Origin: Actinostola sp. cb2023
Lineage: Eukaryota > Cnidaria > Anthozoa > Actiniaria > Actinostolidae
Assembly (NCBI GenBank): GCA_033675265.1
Contig: JAUJYZ010001561.1
Location: forward strand, 306,001-370,000
DNA length: 64,000 nucleotides
Direction of reading: 5' to 3'
The stretch's first letter is position 1, and each line of letters opens with the position of its first letter. Positions 24,701-31,875 of the stretch are shown here, piece by piece. A program made the translations under genes and the position numbers. The notes below the pieces were generated by a model. It ran no database searches. It had not been told where the DNA came from and was given only the letters and a program-made list of their open reading frames with translations.

Positions 24701-25444
24701 AAAATATTGACATTAACACACAGTCAGTCATTATAAGATAGGGTTAAACTAACTACCAAAATATGTCACGTGATTAACACAAAATCAAATTGTGAGCGCA
24801 TCACCAGTTTTCAATAGATACGTGCACTGTACGAAATCCAAGAATTTCATTGGCTCGCACGAGTGCGTCATTTGGCCGTTAACGCACTTCCAGGAGTGCA
24901 TTAATGAGCTACCACCCCCCTGCCCTTAGGGTCGCTATGTTGGCTCCCCGTCAGGTCGCCACTGAAAACAAAATGGCGGGCCGCGATCGATTCTCAGGAT
25001 TGAAAGTGTGAAAACTTGCAACAGCATAGTTTTGACAGTATGCACAAGCAAATACATAATTTATAAATAGCATAATATAGATTTGATTTCAACAAAATAA
25101 AACATTCAACCAATATAACTCACTCGTTAATCTTCGCGTCCAGAATCCAATTGTTGTTAAACGCTTTCAAAGAAAAAGTTGCAGAGTGCTCGTGTCCATG
25201 CTATTGTTTGTATATAAAACATAACTCTATTTAGATATTACATTGTGTTCAGCCCACTTCGATGAAGGAGCCCACTCAGATGAATTATGAATTGCGGCCT
25301 GATAAGAGGTTCGCATCAAAATTAACAAACTGTATCACGTTTAGCGTGAAAAAAATATTGTTATTTACTTACTTCAGTAGCCGTTGATAGATCTCGTTTG
25401 TGACGAAGATGATGTAACCTTTCAGGGTAAGTTATGTCATAATC
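3684..25444 (-). CDS. Gene A: ADAM-like zinc metalloprotease, multi-exon
   Basis: Fifteen exons were assembled from conserved motifs and splice phases. Prodomain exons: 25373-25444, 24618-24670, 23722-23807, 22963-23020, 22565-22634. Catalytic exons: 7849-7950, 7143-7214, 6702-6950, 6039-6126, 5452-5503. Linker 4888-4972; disintegrin 4410-4478, 4054-4155, 3886-3966, 3684-3737. The catalytic part has [12 protein letters not shown], matching the HExxHxxGxxHD reprolysin signature, and a CVMG Met-turn. All ten exons from 7950 down to 3684 join in frame. Members of this family are secreted or membrane proteases that cleave ectodomains or matrix. Not found: signal peptide exon, furin-site exon (present in gene B) and the usual cysteine-rich region after disintegrin. 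The link between prodomain and catalytic parts across a 14.6-kb intron is inferred from strand, order and family structure. The prodomain could belong to another gene. Confidence 0.75.
3886..3966 (-). CDS. Gene A exon: disintegrin loop
   Basis: It encodes [20 protein letters not shown] then CTGESRD. The loop tip is QTDCD where snake-venom disintegrins have RGD. Whether it binds integrins cannot be told from sequence. Confidence 0.9.
4054..4155 (-). CDS. Gene A exon: disintegrin, CC..C motif
   Basis: Thirty-four codons with [20 protein letters not shown] and [13 protein letters not shown], keeping the disintegrin cysteine spacing. Phase 0 to 0. Confidence 0.9.
4410..4478 (-). CDS. Gene A exon: disintegrin domain start
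   Basis: It encodes [20 protein letters not shown] then TPE, the canonical start of an ADAM disintegrin domain (CGNGxxExxEECDCG). Phase 0 to 0. Confidence 0.92.
4888..4972 (-). CDS. Gene A exon: end of catalytic domain
   Basis: It encodes [20 protein letters not shown] then RCLYNVPT, the FSNCS...CLxNxP segment that closes ADAM catalytic domains. Phase 2 to 0. Confidence 0.88.
5452..5503 (-). CDS. Gene A exon: Met-turn
   Basis: It encodes [17 protein letters not shown], giving the conserved cysteines and the Met-turn after the zinc motif. The correct acceptor is the first AG of tgattag, four bases upstream of an alternative AG; only this choice keeps the frame with the HEMGH exon. Confidence 0.85.
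6039..6126 (-). CDS. Gene A exon: zinc-binding active site
   Basis: It encodes [20 protein letters not shown], then HNFGFPHDT. The three zinc-binding His and the catalytic Glu of HExxHxxGxxHD are all present, so the enzyme is predicted to be active. No equivalent exon was found in gene B. Confidence 0.9.
6702..6950 (-). CDS. Gene A exon: catalytic domain core
   Basis: Eighty-three codons starting [20 protein letters not shown], the classic reprolysin core strand. It includes [13 protein letters not shown] and GVAIVGSMC. Phase 0 to 0. Paralogous to gene B 57126-57380. Confidence 0.88.
7143..7214 (-). CDS. Gene A exon: catalytic domain helix A
   Basis: Twenty-four codons ([20 protein letters not shown]...), phase 0 to 0, same length as the paralogous gene B exon at 58193-58264. 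Confidence 0.85.
7849..7950 (-). CDS. Gene A exon: start of catalytic domain
   Basis: Thirty-four codons in phase 0 at both ends. It begins LRRS (end of a furin-like site) and ends [14 protein letters not shown], the first strand of the reprolysin fold. The same exon exists in gene B at 59792-59896, with the identical stretch [16 protein letters not shown]. Confidence 0.85.
8601..8871. mobile_element. Foldback MITE, CAGCTATTTC ends
   Basis: CAGCTATTTCAAAAAACGTT and its complement flanked by TA; about 270 bp, internal arms attcca/tggaat. Confidence 0.65.
9192..9332. mobile_element. MITE, AGTGATTGCAAT family, copy 1
   Basis: Inverted ends AGTGATTGCAATAGACCCGT and complement, 141 bp. A second copy is at 21970-22115. 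Confidence 0.65.
9335..9555. repeat. Tandem duplication, two ~110-bp units
   Basis: taactttgtattcgttatat...gattgacatttgtagt occurs twice (about 9335-9443 and 9452-9555) with a 4-bp difference. Confidence 0.8.
9858..10471. mobile_element. hAT-like non-autonomous element
   Basis: ctggggcggattcag...ggggggtgg at the left and ccacccccctgtatccgcccctgg at the right form inverted ends of the CAGGGGCGG type common in hAT elements. A 123-codon plus-strand ORF inside (9846-10217) has no recognised domain. Confidence 0.5.
11272..11556. mobile_element. Foldback MITE upstream of gene C
   Basis: tatacacctatttcaaataacgttgtcgcg ... complement at the right; inner arms gcgtcaagccaagaccgaag. 285 bp, ending about 185 bp before the gene C start codon, so it could be part of the promoter region. 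Confidence 0.7.
11741..12073 (+). CDS. Gene C exon 1: signal peptide and PAN/apple domain
   Basis: It starts at an ATG followed by a hydrophobic leader ending VVAAQP. An RGD sits just after the predicted cleavage site. FxxxxGYRL...C-L-x-E-C...C-x-S-x-N...C matches PAN/apple domains. The donor is GTAAGA at 12074, phase 0. Confidence 0.85.
11741..18556 (+). CDS. Gene C: secreted PAN/apple plus fibrinogen-like protein
   Basis: Three coding exons (11741-12073, 15457-15850, 18291-18556) join in frame (phases 0 and 1) to give about 330 residues. Order: signal peptide (residues 1-18, [18 protein letters not shown]), a TRGDS motif, a PAN/apple domain ([17 protein letters not shown]), then a complete fibrinogen C-terminal domain of about 219 residues. 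The fibrinogen domain keeps [27 protein letters not shown], the calcium-site-like [18 protein letters not shown] and a C-terminal [13 protein letters not shown]. Such proteins are secreted and typically bind carbohydrates or microbial surfaces. The gene lies on the strand opposite gene A, inside its inferred large intron. Intron 1 holds a 94-bp minisatellite and a TTAA-flanked transposon. Confidence 0.88.
12714..12849. mobile_element. Small palindromic element in gene C intron 1
   Basis: actaaaacattaattagact ... agtcttaattgttttagt, with an inner tctatgagtcaatt palindrome. Confidence 0.6.
13405..14700. repeat. Minisatellite, ~94-bp unit, about 14 copies
   Basis: Unit aattacacaggtgaatatca...caactgaatcaaataaataa with 91-96 bp spacing. 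Each unit carries the hairpin CAGTGAAACGTCACTG. Lies in gene C intron 1. Copies are nearly identical, mainly differing in the AT-rich tail. Confidence 0.92.
14843..15361. mobile_element. TTAA-flanked DNA transposon with small ORF
   Basis: Terminal inverted repeats of about 35 bp (AGACTCTCTGTCGACCGACA at the left end; the reverse complement with a few changes at the right) are flanked on both sides by TTAA. TTAA target sites are known for piggyBac and Kolobok elements. It lies in intron 1 of gene C and carries the ORF at 15023-15184. Confidence 0.7.
15023..15184 (-). CDS. Small [12 protein letters not shown] domain protein in transposon
   Basis: From the ATG at 15184 (context caagATGG) it reads [20 protein letters not shown], then [20 protein letters not shown] and ILLQ. 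The end is either a TAA or a splice donor (CAGTAAGT). GRPKRP resembles an AT-hook. The same layout recurs at 61908-62078, so it is a conserved domain, probably from a transposon. Confidence 0.5.
   Translation of the reverse strand: MAAKPTRRGRPKRPESLKVMYLRETVREQWRSRKIVQVSSKLTHSEFAEILLQ
15457..15850 (+). CDS. Gene C exon 2: fibrinogen domain N-terminal part
   Basis: After acceptor ttacag the frame reads [20 protein letters not shown] and continues through [20 protein letters not shown] to YNLTIGQYS. The donor is GTACGT, phase 1. Confidence 0.92.
16537..16775. repeat. Tandem duplication, gcgaaaccagt..ccaatcagaat
   Basis: Two copies (about 16537-16672 and 16673-16775) of a segment including gattaaccaatcagaatcac and aagtattaaataattactga. 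In gene C intron 2. Related inverted sequence near 17990-18005. Confidence 0.7.
17632..17648. repeat. Poly-C tract
   Basis: Run of about 20 C in gene C intron 2. Confidence 0.85.
18291..18556 (+). CDS. Gene C exon 3: fibrinogen domain C-terminal part and stop
   Basis: Acceptor aaccag. The phase 1 start gives [20 protein letters not shown] then [20 protein letters not shown], ending IRPREV and TGA. The upstream reading frame from 18074 is non-homologous proline-rich sequence and is treated as intron. Confidence 0.92.
18609..19022. mobile_element. TTAA-flanked MITE, AGGGGGACTCTGACG ends
   Basis: Inverted ends aggggg/gactctgacgaaaatcg and cgattttcgtcagagttccccct-like, about 414 bp, TTAA on both sides, just 3' of gene C. 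Confidence 0.65.
19112..19495. mobile_element. Two overlapping foldback elements
   Basis: Arms at 19112-19290 (ggaaaacactag, ccaatgaccaaaaccaggtc) fold on themselves, and arms at 19286-19495 (tgtggtactacaacatacct, gatcacttcaataaactg) form a second hairpin. The cggttgtgg and ggaaaacac segments are shared, indicating one element inserted in or adjoining the other. Confidence 0.7.
19525..19665. mobile_element. MITE, AGAGTCGTTTTCGTACGAGTG family
   Basis: Ends agagtcgttttcgtacgagtg and acgaaagtaactct. Related copies at 24343-24565 and about 2273-2475; 6485-6680 is a diverged relative. Confidence 0.6.
20110..21240. repeat. Minisatellite, 87-bp unit, 13 copies
   Basis: aggagatttgcagttcagca recurs every 87 bp from about 20121 to 21165. 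Short ORFs in it are repeat artefacts. In the inferred large intron of gene A. Confidence 0.92.
21970..22115. mobile_element. MITE, AGTGATTGCAAT family, copy 2
   Basis: Same internal sequence (gtgaaatagttagtagactaat...) as 9192-9332, with diverged ends. Confidence 0.6.
22141..22556. mobile_element. MITE ending two bases from a gene A splice donor
   Basis: aagccccggtcaaacgtga and tcacgtttgaccgaggctt ends; interior carries many tgcaagt repeats. Confidence 0.7.
22565..22634 (-). CDS. Gene A exon: prodomain HKI..RHL segment
   Basis: It encodes [20 protein letters not shown] and onward, phase 0 to 1, matching the prodomain H-x-I-x-x-x-x-x-x-HL segment. The GTAAGT donor (22559-22564) is two bases from the end of a MITE (22141-22556). 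Confidence 0.65.
22963..23020 (-). CDS. Gene A exon: prodomain [15 protein letters not shown]
   Basis: The exon starts in phase 2 and completes the Thr of the preceding exon. It then reads [19 protein letters not shown], the usual continuation of the prodomain after CNGLxG. The donor is GTAAGA. Confidence 0.8.
23088..23710. repeat. Array of gacttacgattgat units (GTAAGT on minus strand)
   Basis: A 13-14 bp unit, roughly 45 copies. The hexamer acttac (GTAAGT on the minus strand, gene A sense) occurs about 28 times. It lies in the intron between prodomain exons 23722-23807 and 22963-23020, starting a few bases past the former's donor. Confidence 0.92.
23722..23807 (-). CDS. Gene A exon: prodomain HCHYQG segment
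   Basis: It encodes [18 protein letters not shown] then [11 protein letters not shown]. This is the strongly conserved ADAM prodomain block HCxYQGxxxG...STCxGL. The exon ends in phase 2 at a perfect GTAAGT donor (23716-23721), next to an array that repeats the same hexamer. Confidence 0.8.
23852..24067. mobile_element. Foldback MITE, AGGTGCAGTAATACG family
   Basis: Inverted ends aggtgcagtaatacgggcaa / ttgctcgttttaccgcacct and inner palindromic caacttgtcgcgcaac arms; 216 bp. Lies in gene A's prodomain intron. Confidence 0.75.
24343..24565. mobile_element. MITE, AGAGTCGTTTTCGTACGAGTG family
   Basis: Inverted ends aaagtcgttttcgtgcgagtg and cactcgtacgaaaacgactct; interior rich in accgtgcc/ggcacgg. 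Confidence 0.65.
24618..24670 (-). CDS. Gene A exon: prodomain ([18 protein letters not shown])
   Basis: This short exon encodes [18 protein letters not shown], matching the prodomain pattern of a hydrophobic strand followed by LDGxEL. The acceptor is ...ttccag and the donor is GTAACT. It ends in phase 0, which fits the following exon. Confidence 0.68.
25373..25444 (-). CDS. Gene A exon: start of ADAM prodomain
   Basis: A 24-codon exon reads [18 protein letters not shown] and onward, typical of the first conserved ADAM prodomain segment (Y-x-I-x-YP-x-RL-H...KRD). Acceptor AG lies at the 25445 side and donor GTAAGT at 25367-25372. Its phase (0 to 0) does not join directly to the next recognised exon (phase 1), so a small exon may be missing between them. 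The acceptor is also the exact edge of the 56-bp array. Confidence 0.7.
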
Positions 25445-28400
25445 CTGACTCCCTAAGTACAGTCAAATACATGGCAAGGTAATAAGTACCTGACTGGGTG
25501 TTTACTGACTCCCTAAGTAGTAATACATGGCAAGGTAATAAGTACCTGACTGGGTGTTTACTGACTCCCTAAGTAGTAATACATGGCAAGGTAATAAGTA
25601 CCTGACTGGGTGTTTACTGACTCCCTAAGTAGTAATACATGGCAAGGTAATAAGTACCTGACTGGGTGTTTACTGACTCCCTAAGTACAGTCAAATACAT
25701 GGCAAGGTAATAAGTACCTGACTGGGTGTTTACTGACTCCCTAAGTACAGTCAAATACATGGCAAGGTAATAAGTACCTGACTGGGTGTTTACTGACTCC
25801 CTAAGTAGTAATACATGGCAAGGTAATAAGTACCTGACTGGGTGTTTACTGACTCCCTAAGTAGTAATACATGGCAAGGTAATAAGTACCTGACTGGGTG
25901 TTTACTGACTCCCTAAGTAGTAATACATGGCAAGGTAATAAGTACCTGACTGGGTGTTTACTGACTCCCTAAGTAGTAATACATGGCAAGGTAATAAGTA
26001 CCTGACTGGGTGTTTACTGACTCCCTAAGTAGTAATACATGGCAAGGTAATAAGTACCTGACTGGGTGTTTACTAACTCCCTAAGTAGTAATACATGGCA
26101 AGGTAATAAGTACCTGACTGGGTGTTTACTGACTCCCTAAGTAGTAATACATGGCAAGGTAATAAGTACCTGACTGGGTGTTTAGTGACTCCCTAAGTAG
26201 TAATACATGGCAAGGTAATAAGTACCTGACTGGGTGTTTACTGACTCCCTAAGTACAGTCAAATACATGGCAAGGTAATAAGTACCTGACTGGGTGTTTA
26301 CTAACTCCCTAAGTAGTAATACATGGCAAGGTAATAAGTACCTGACTGGGTGTTTACTGACTCCCTAAGTAGTAATACATGGCAAGGTAATAAGTACCTG
26401 ACTGGGTGTTTACTGACTCCCTAAGTAGTAATACATGGCAAGGTAATAAGTACCTGACTGGGTGTTTACTGACTCCCTAAGTAGTAATACATGGCAAGGT
26501 AATAAGTACCTGACTGGGTGTTTACTGACTCTATAAGTAGTAATACATGACAAGGTAATAAGTACCTGACTGGGTGTTTACTGACTCCCTAAGTAGTAAT
26601 ACATGGCAAGGTAATAATAAGTACCTGACTGGGTGTTTACTGACTCCCTAAGTAGTAATACATGGCAAGGTAATAAGTACCTGACTGGGTGTTTACTGAC
26701 TCCCTAAGTAGTAATACATGGCAAGGTAATAAGTACCTGACTGGGTGTTTACTGACTCCCTAAGTAGTAATACATGGCAAGGTAATAAGTACCTGACTGG
26801 GTGTTTACTGACTCCCTAAGTAGTAATACATGGCAAGGTAATAAGTACCTGACTGGGTGTTTACTGACTCCCTAAGTAGTAATACATGGCAAGGTAATAA
26901 GTACCTGACTGGGTGTTTACTGACTCCCTAAGTAGTAATACATGGCAAGGTAATAAGTACCTGACTGGGTGTTTACTGACTCCCTAAGTAGTAATACATG
27001 GCAAGGTAATAAGTACCTGACTGGGTGTTTACTGACTCCCTAAGTAGTAATACATGGCAAGGTAATAAGTACCTGACTGGGTGTTTACTGACTCCCTAAG
27101 TAGTAATACATGGCAAGGTAATAAGTACCTGACTGGGTGTTTACTGACTCCCTAAGTAGTAATACATGGCAAGGTAATAAGTACCTGACTGGGTGTTTAC
27201 TGACTCCCTAATAGTAGTAATACATGGCAAGGTAATAAGTACCTGACTGGGTGTTTACTGACTCCCTAAAGTAGTAATACATGACAAGGTAATAAGTACC
27301 TGACTGGGTGTTTACTGACTCCCTAAGTAGTAATACATGGCAAGGTAATAAGTACCTGACTGGGTGTTTACTGACTCCCTAAGTAGTAATACATGGCAAG
27401 GTAATAAGTACCTGACTGGGTGTTTACTGACTCCCTAATAGTAGTAATACATGGCAAGGTAATAAGTACCTGACTGGGTGTTTACTGACTCCCTAAATAG
27501 TAATAATACATGACAAGGTAATAAGTACCTGACTGGGTGTTTACTGACTCCCTAAGTAGTAATACATGGCAAGGTAATAAGTACCTGACTGGGTGTTTAC
27601 TGACTCCCTAAGTAGTAATACATGGCAAGGTAATAAGTACCTGACTGGGTGTTTACTGACTCCCTAAGTAGTAATACATGGCAAGGTAATAAGTACCTGA
27701 CTGGGTGTTTACTGACTCCCTAAGTAGTAATACATGGCAAGGTAATAAGTACCTGACTGGGTGTTTACTGACTCCCTAAGTAGTAATACATGGCAAGGTA
27801 ATAAGTACCTGACTGGGTGTTTACTGACTCCCTAAGTAGTAATACATGGCAAGGTAATAAGTACCTGACTGGGTGTTTACTGACTCCCTAAGTAGTAATA
27901 CATGGCAAGGTAATAAGTACCTGACTGGGTGTTTACTGACTCCCTAAGTAGTAATACATGGCAAGGTAATAAGTACCTGACTGGGTGTTTACTGACTCCC
28001 TAAGTAGTAATACATGGCAAGGTAATAAGTACCTGACTGGGTGTTTACTGACTCCCTAAGTAGTAATACATGGCAAGGTAATAAGTACCTGACTGGGTGT
28101 TTACTGACTCCCTAAGTAGTAATACATGGCAAGGTAATAAGTACCTGACTGGGTGTTTACTGACTCCCTAAGTAGTAATACATGGCAAGGTAATAAGTAC
28201 CTGACTGGGTGTTTACTGACTCCCTAAGTAGTAATACATGGCAAGGTAATAAGTACCTGACTGGGTGTTTACTGACTCTATAAGTAGTAATACATGGCAA
28301 GGTAATAAGTACCTGACTGGGTGTTTACTGACTCCCTAAGTAGTAATACATGGCAAGGTAATAAGTACCTGACTGGGTGTTTACTGACTCCCTAAGTAGT

Positions 28401-31400
28401 AATACATGGCAAGGTAATAAGTACCTGACTGGGTGTTTACTGACTCCCTAAGTAGTAATACATGGCAAGGTAATAAGTACCTGACTGGGTGTTTACTGAC
28501 TCCCTAAGTAGTAATACATGGCAAGGTAATAAGTACCTGACTGGGTGTTTACTGACTCCCTAAGTAGTAATACATGGCAAGGTAATAAGTACCTGACTGG
28601 GTGTTTACTGACTCCCTAAGTAGTAATACATGGCAAGGTAATAAGTACCTGACTGGGTGTTTACTGACTCCCTAAGTAGTAATACATGGCAAGGTAATAA
28701 GTACCTGACTGGGTGTTTACTGACTCCCTAAGTAGTAATACATGGCAAGGTAATAAGTACCTGACTGGGTGTTTACTGACTCCCTAAGTAGTAATACATG
28801 GCAAGGTAATAAGTACATGACTGGGTGTTTACTGACTCCCTAAGTAGTAATACATGGCAAGGTAATAAGTACCTGACTGGGTGTTTACTGACTGCCTAAG
28901 TAGTAATACATGGCAAGGTAATAAGTACCTGACTGGGTGTTTACTGACTCCCTAAGTAGTAATACATGGCAAGGTAATAAGTACCTGACTGGGTGTTTAC
29001 TGACTCCCTAAGTAGTAATACATGGCAAGGTAATAAGTACCTGACTGGGTGTTTACTGACTCCCAAGTAGTAATACATGGCAAGGTAATAAGTACCTGAC
29101 TGGGTGTTTACTGACTCCCTAAGTAGTAATACATGGCAAGGTAATAAGTACCTGACTGGGTGTTTACTGACTCCCTAAGTAGTAATACATGGCAAGGTAA
29201 TAAGTACCTGACTGGGTGTTTACTGACTTCATAAGTAGTAATACACGACAAGGTAATAAGTACATGACTGGGTGTTTACTGACTCCCTAAGTAGTAATAC
29301 ATGGCAAGGTAATAAGTACCTGACTGGGTGTTTACTGACTCCCTAAGTAGTAATACATGGTAAGGTAATAAGTACCTGACTGGGTGTTTACTGACTCTAT
29401 AAGTAGTAATACATGGCAAGGTAATAAGTACCTGACTGGGTGTTTACTGACTCCCTAAGTAGTAATACATGGCAAGGTAATAAGTACCTGACTGGGTGTT
29501 TACTGACTCCCTAAGTAGTAGTAATACATGGCAAGGTAATAAGTATCTGACTGGGTGTTTACTGACTCCCTAAGTAGTAATACATGGCAAGGTAATAAGT
29601 ACCTGACTGGGTGTTTACTGACTCCCTAAGTAGTAATACATGGCAAGGTAATAAGTACCTGACTGGGTGTTTACTGACTCCCTAAGTAGTAATACATGGC
29701 AAGGTAATAAGTACCTGACTGGGTGTTTACTGACTCCCTAAGTAGTAATACATGGCAAGGTAATAAGTACCTGACTGGGTGTTTACTGACTGCCTAAGTA
29801 GTAATACATGGCAAGGTAATAAGTACCTGACTGGGTGTTTACTGACTCCCTAAGTAGTAATACATGGCAAGGTAATAAGTACCTGACTGGGTGTTTACTG
29901 ACTCCCTAAGTAGTAATACATGGCAAGGTAATAAGTACCTGACTGGGTGTTTACTGACTCCCTAAGTAGTAATACATGGCAAGGTAATAAGTACCTGACT
30001 GGGTGTTTACTGACTCCCTAAGTAGTAATACATGGCAAGGTAATAAGTACCTGACTGGGTGTTTACTGACTCCCTAAGTAGTAATACATGGCAAGGTAAT
30101 AAGTACCTGACTGGGTGTTTACTGACTCCTAAGTAGTAATACATGGCAAGGTAATAAGTACCTGACTGGGTGTTTACTGACTTCATAAGTAGTAATACAC
30201 GACAAGGTAATAAGTACATGACTGGGTGTTTACTGACTCCCTAAGTAGTAATACATGGTAAGGTAATAAGTACCTGACTGGGTGTTTACTGACTCCCTAA
30301 GTAGTAATACATGGTAAGGTAATAAGTACCTGACTGGGTGTTTACTGACTCTATAAGTAGTAATACATGGCAAGGTAATAAGTACCTGACTGGGTGTTTA
30401 CTGACTCCCTAAGTAGTAATACATGGCAAGGTAATAAGTACCTGACTGGGTGTTTACTGACTCCCTAAGTAGTAATACATGGCAAGGTAATAAGTATCTG
30501 ACTGGGTGTTTACTGACTCCCTAAGTAGTAATACATGGCAAGGTAATAAGTACCTGACTGGGTGTTTACTGACTCCCTAAGTAGTAATACATGGCAAGGT
30601 AATAAGTACCTGACTGGGTGTTTACTGACTCCCTAAGTAGTAATACATGGCAAGGTAATAAGTACCTGACTGGGTGTTTACTGACTCCCTAAGTAGTAAT
30701 ACATGACAAGGTAATAAGTACCTGACTGGGTGTTTACTGATTCCCTAAGTAGTAATACATGGCAAGGTAATAAGTACCTGACTGGGTGTTTACTGACTGC
30801 CTAAGTAGTAATACATGACAAGGTAATAAGTACCTGACTGGGTGTTTACTGACTCCCTAAGTAGTAATACATGGCAAGGTAATAAGTACCTGACTGGGTG
30901 TTTACTGACTGCCTAAGTAGTAATACATGACAAGGTAATAAGTACCTGACTGGGTGTTTACTGACTCCCTAAGTAGTACTACATGGCAAGGTATTAAGTA
31001 CCTGACTGGGTGTTTACTGACTCCCTAAGTAGTAATACATGGCAAGGTAATAAGTACCTGACTGGGTGTTTACTGACTCCCTAAGTAGTAATACATGACA
31101 AGGTAATAAGTACCTGACTGGGTGTTTTACTGACTCCCTAAGTAGTAATTCAAGGTAATAAGTACCTGACGTTTACTGACTCCCTAAGTAGTAATAGCAA
31201 GGTAATAAGTACCTGACTGGGTGTTTACTGACTCCCTAATATTAATACATGTAATAAGTACCTGACTGGGTGTTTACTGACTCCCTAAGTAGTAATACAT
31301 GACAAGGTAATAAGTACCTGACTGGGTGTTTACTGTCCCTAAGTAGTAATACATGGCAAGGTAATAAGTACCTGACTGGGTGTTTACTGACTGCCTAAGT

Positions 31401-31875
31401 AGTAATACATGACAAAAATAAGTACCTGACTGGGTGTTTACTGACTCCCTAAGTAGTAATACATGGCAAGGTAATAAGTACCTGACTGGGTGTTTACTGA
31501 CTGCCTAAGTAGTAATACATGAGTTAAAAAAAACATTAGGTAATAAGTACCTGACTGGGTGTTTACTGACTCCCTAAGTAGTACTACATGGCAAGGTATT
31601 AAGTACCTGACTGGGTGTTTACTGACTCCCTAAGTAGTAATACATGGCAAGGTAATAAGTACCTGACTGGGTGTTTACTGACTCCCTAAGTAGTAATACA
31701 TGACAAGGTAATAAGTACCTGACTGGGTGTTTACTGACTCCCTAAGTAGTAATACATGGCAAGGTAATAAGTACCTGACTGGGTGTTTACTGACTCCCTA
31801 AGTAGTAATACATGGCAAGGTAATAAGTACCTGACTGGGTGTTTACTGACTCCCTAAGTAGTAATACATGGCAAG
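25445..31875. repeat. Giant minisatellite, 56-bp unit, about 115 copies
   Basis: Unit ctccctaagtagtaatacat ggcaaggtaataagtacctg actgggtgtttactga repeats almost without change. A 60-bp variant (gtacagtcaaatac) is found mostly at the left end. Units decay, with deletions, at about 31130-31560. The left edge is exactly the 3' splice site of gene A exon 25373-25444. Confidence 0.97.

Noticed and set aside
25445..31875. CRISPR-like array
   Set aside because: Units are contiguous with no unique spacers, the genome is eukaryotic, and no cas genes exist; it is a minisatellite.
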